Of a stretch of 64,000 nt of DNA, positions 62,549 through 64,000 are shown piece after piece. The stretch lies in the NCBI RefSeq assembly GCF_001006325.2, contig NZ_LBIA02000001.1:3721501-3785500 (forward strand). Reading direction: 5' to 3'. Under the pieces are notes generated by a model, which was given only the letters and a program-made list of their open reading frames with translations, was not told the origin of the DNA and made no database searches. The stretch is from Afipia massiliensis. GTDB lineage: Bacteria; Pseudomonadota; Alphaproteobacteria; Rhizobiales; Xanthobacteraceae. The translations under genes were made by a program, and so were the position numbers. Within the stretch, counting starts at the first letter, position 1, and each line of letters starts with the position of its first letter.

Positions 62549-64000
62549 ATGATTGGTCTGGTTCGCGCCATTTCGGTTTGCGCCGCGCTGGCGCTTGGCC
62601 TCGTCACGGCCCAGGCGGCCGACAAGGCCTTCAAGCGGGACGATCTGGCTGACTCCGCGATCCGGCTCGAGGCCCAGATCAAGACCGAGGCCGGGATCAT
62701 CAACAAGACCGCGGCGACGCTGAAGTCCGATACCGACGCCGCCTTCAAGCGCAACGATCTGCGCGGCGCGCTGGTCCTGCTGGGACAGACGGCCGCTGTT
62801 GCCCCCGAGGACAGCGGCAACTGGCTGCGGCTGGCCAAAACCGTGTTCCAGATCCGCCCCTCGGATAACCGCGAGCGAACCTTCTTCCACGAGCGCGCAT
62901 CGACCGCAGCCTACATTGCCTATCAGCGCGCGGCGAATGCGAGCGAGGAGGCCGACGCGCTGGCTGTGTTGGGGAACGCCTTGGCTGAACGCAAGCTCTG
63001 GCGCCCGGCGCTCGATGCGCTGCGGCTGTCGCTCGATCAGAAGGAGGTCGCGGACGTCCGCGGCCAGTATGAAAAGCTGCGTGATGAAAAGGGCTTCCGG
63101 CTGCTGGATTACAGCGTGGATTCGGATTCGGCGTCGCCACGCGCCTGCTTCCAGTTCTCGGAAGACCTCGCCAAGCGGGTGGACTTCAATCCGTTCGTGG
63201 CGCTGGCCGGCACCGACAGCCCGGCGCTCACCTCCGAAGCGAAGCAGCTTTGCGTCGAGGGTCTCAAGCACGGCGAGCGCTACACCATCAACCTGCGCGC
63301 CGGCATGCCGTCCACCGTCAAGGAAACCCTGCCGAAGTCTGCCGAGTTCAACATCTATGTCCGCGACCGCAAGCCGTTCGTGCGCTTCACCGGCCGCGCC
63401 TATGTGCTGCCGCGCACCGGCCAGCGCGGCATCCCGCTGGTCAGCGTCAACACGCCGTCGGTGTCGGTGAACATCTTCCGGATCGGCGATCGCAACCTGA
63501 TCAACTCGGTGCTGGGCAGCGACTTCCAGCGCAGCCTGTCGAGCTATGAACTGTCCGACCTCGGCAACGAGAAGGGTGTCAAGGTCTGGACCGGCGAGGT
63601 TGCCACCGCACAGACGCTGAACGCCGACGTGGTCACCGCTTTCCCGGTCGATCAGGCCGTGGGCGAAATGCAGCCCGGCGTCTACGTGATGACGGCTGCG
63701 GCCAAGGGGCCGGGCTCGTCCGGCGATGACGATTCCGGTCAGTTGGCGACACAGTGGTTCATCGTCTCAGACATGGGCCTGACCGCTTATTCCGGCAATG
63801 ACGGCGTCCACGTGTTCGTCAACTCGCTGGCGACTACCCAGCCGACCTCCGGTGCGGAAGTCCGGCTGGTGTCCCGCAGCAATGAAGTGCTGGCCACCCG
63901 CAAGACCGACAGCGCCGGCCACGTGCTGTTCGAGGCCGGGCTCGCGCGCGGCGAGGGCGGGTTGTCGCCGGCGCTGCTCTCGGTCTCGGGCGATAAGGGC
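62549..64000 (+). CDS. Alpha-2-macroglobulin family protein, N-terminal 484 codons (3' end outside window)
   Basis: This frame is open from the ATG at 62549 to the window end. A signal peptide (IGLVRAISVCAALALGLVTAQA) is followed by a helical, TPR-like region (about 25-165), then beta-rich MG-type domains: FNIYVRDRKPFVRFTGRAYVLP, PGVYVMTAA and WFIVSDMGLTAYSGNDGVHVFV. This order matches large bacterial A2M proteins of the YfaS group (about 1,500-1,750 residues). These are periplasmic protease traps, often beside pbpC; whether a thioester is present cannot be seen from this fragment. Confidence 0.9.
   Translation, partial: MIGLVRAISVCAALALGLVTAQAADKAFKRDDLADSAIRLEAQIKTEAGIINKTAATLKSDTDAAFKRNDLRGALVLLGQTAAVAPEDSGNWLRLAKTVFQIRPSDNRERTFFHERASTAAYIAYQRAANASEEADALAVLGNALAERKLWRPALDALRLSLDQKEVADVRGQYEKLRDEKGFRLLDYSVDSDSASPRACFQFSEDLAKRVDFNPFVALAGTDSPALTSEAKQLCVEGLKHGERYTINLRAGMPSTVKETLPKSAEFNIYVRDRKPFVRFTGRAYVLPRTGQRGIPLVSVNTPSVSVNIFRIGDRNLINSVLGSDFQRSLSSYELSDLGNEKGVKVWTGEVATAQTLNADVVTAFPVDQAVGEMQPGVYVMTAAAKGPGSSGDDDSGQLATQWFIVSDMGLTAYSGNDGVHVFVNSLATTQPTSGAEVRLVSRSNEVLATRKTDSAGHVLFEAGLARGEGGLSPALLSVSGDKG

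Overview
The window is chromosomal DNA from a high-GC alphaproteobacterium, most probably a member of the Bradyrhizobium / Rhodopseudomonas / Afipia group. This rests on gene content (class I PHA synthase, GlpX-type fructose bisphosphatase, OpgC, an NDUFS4-type complex I subunit, a double cold-shock-domain protein, an MXKDX repeat protein and an Omp25/31-type porin-like protein) and on intergenic palindromes. The genus is inference. I see no rRNA, CRISPR array, transposase or integrase. Three tRNAs are present: Glu-TTC, Pro-TGG and Arg-TCT.

Layout. 0-9 kb: the N-terminal part of phaC (minus strand), a small lipoprotein, then a collinear housekeeping run alaC-like aminotransferase, hom, glpX, GNAT, HAD, recJ. 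8.7-9.76 kb: about 1 kb of non-coding DNA with two copies of a 125-bp palindromic element and a chain of hairpins. 9.76-17.7 kb: a MltB-like transglycosylase, an M23 peptidase, efp with divergent epmA-epmB (EF-P lysylation), small secreted or membrane proteins, HdeD and a cyclase-family protein. 17.7-19.1 kb: a candidate small RNA, tRNA-Glu and an AT-richer orphan membrane protein. 19.3-21.1 kb: an ALDH7-type dehydrogenase and a 48-aa membrane protein.

21.3-38.3 kb is the main catabolic block, for phenylacetate. paaX-paaABCDE run on the plus strand. An eight-gene minus-strand operon reads paaG-paaI-paaK-paaR-paaZ-EthD-P450-thioesterase. A five-gene branched-chain-type ABC transporter diverges from paaG. 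Two different candidate operators are visible: a PaaX-type palindrome overlapping the paaX stop codon, and a TetR/PaaR-type palindrome between paaG and the transporter. The P450 plus EthD pair inside the paa operon is the most distinctive gene arrangement here.

38.3-44.3 kb is a divalent-metal efflux block: CzcA-type and CzcB-type RND subunits, a Cys/His-rich small protein and a CDF exporter, without an outer-membrane channel gene. 44.4-50.5 kb carries assorted genes (SGNH hydrolase, MarC, VOC protein, sirtuin, cold-shock, DUF192), several small proteins and a pair of adjacent inverted-repeat elements. 50.6-52.5 kb has tRNA-Pro, opgC and a complex I accessory subunit. 52.8-58.1 kb is the leucine/isovalerate (liu) operon liuB-liuC-liuD-liuE. 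58.3-62.2 kb holds an MXKDX repeat protein, a DUF6481 protein, an outer-membrane barrel, a tandem DUF1488 pair, a 78-aa orphan, a PPP-type phosphatase and tRNA-Arg. The window ends inside a large alpha-2-macroglobulin-family gene.
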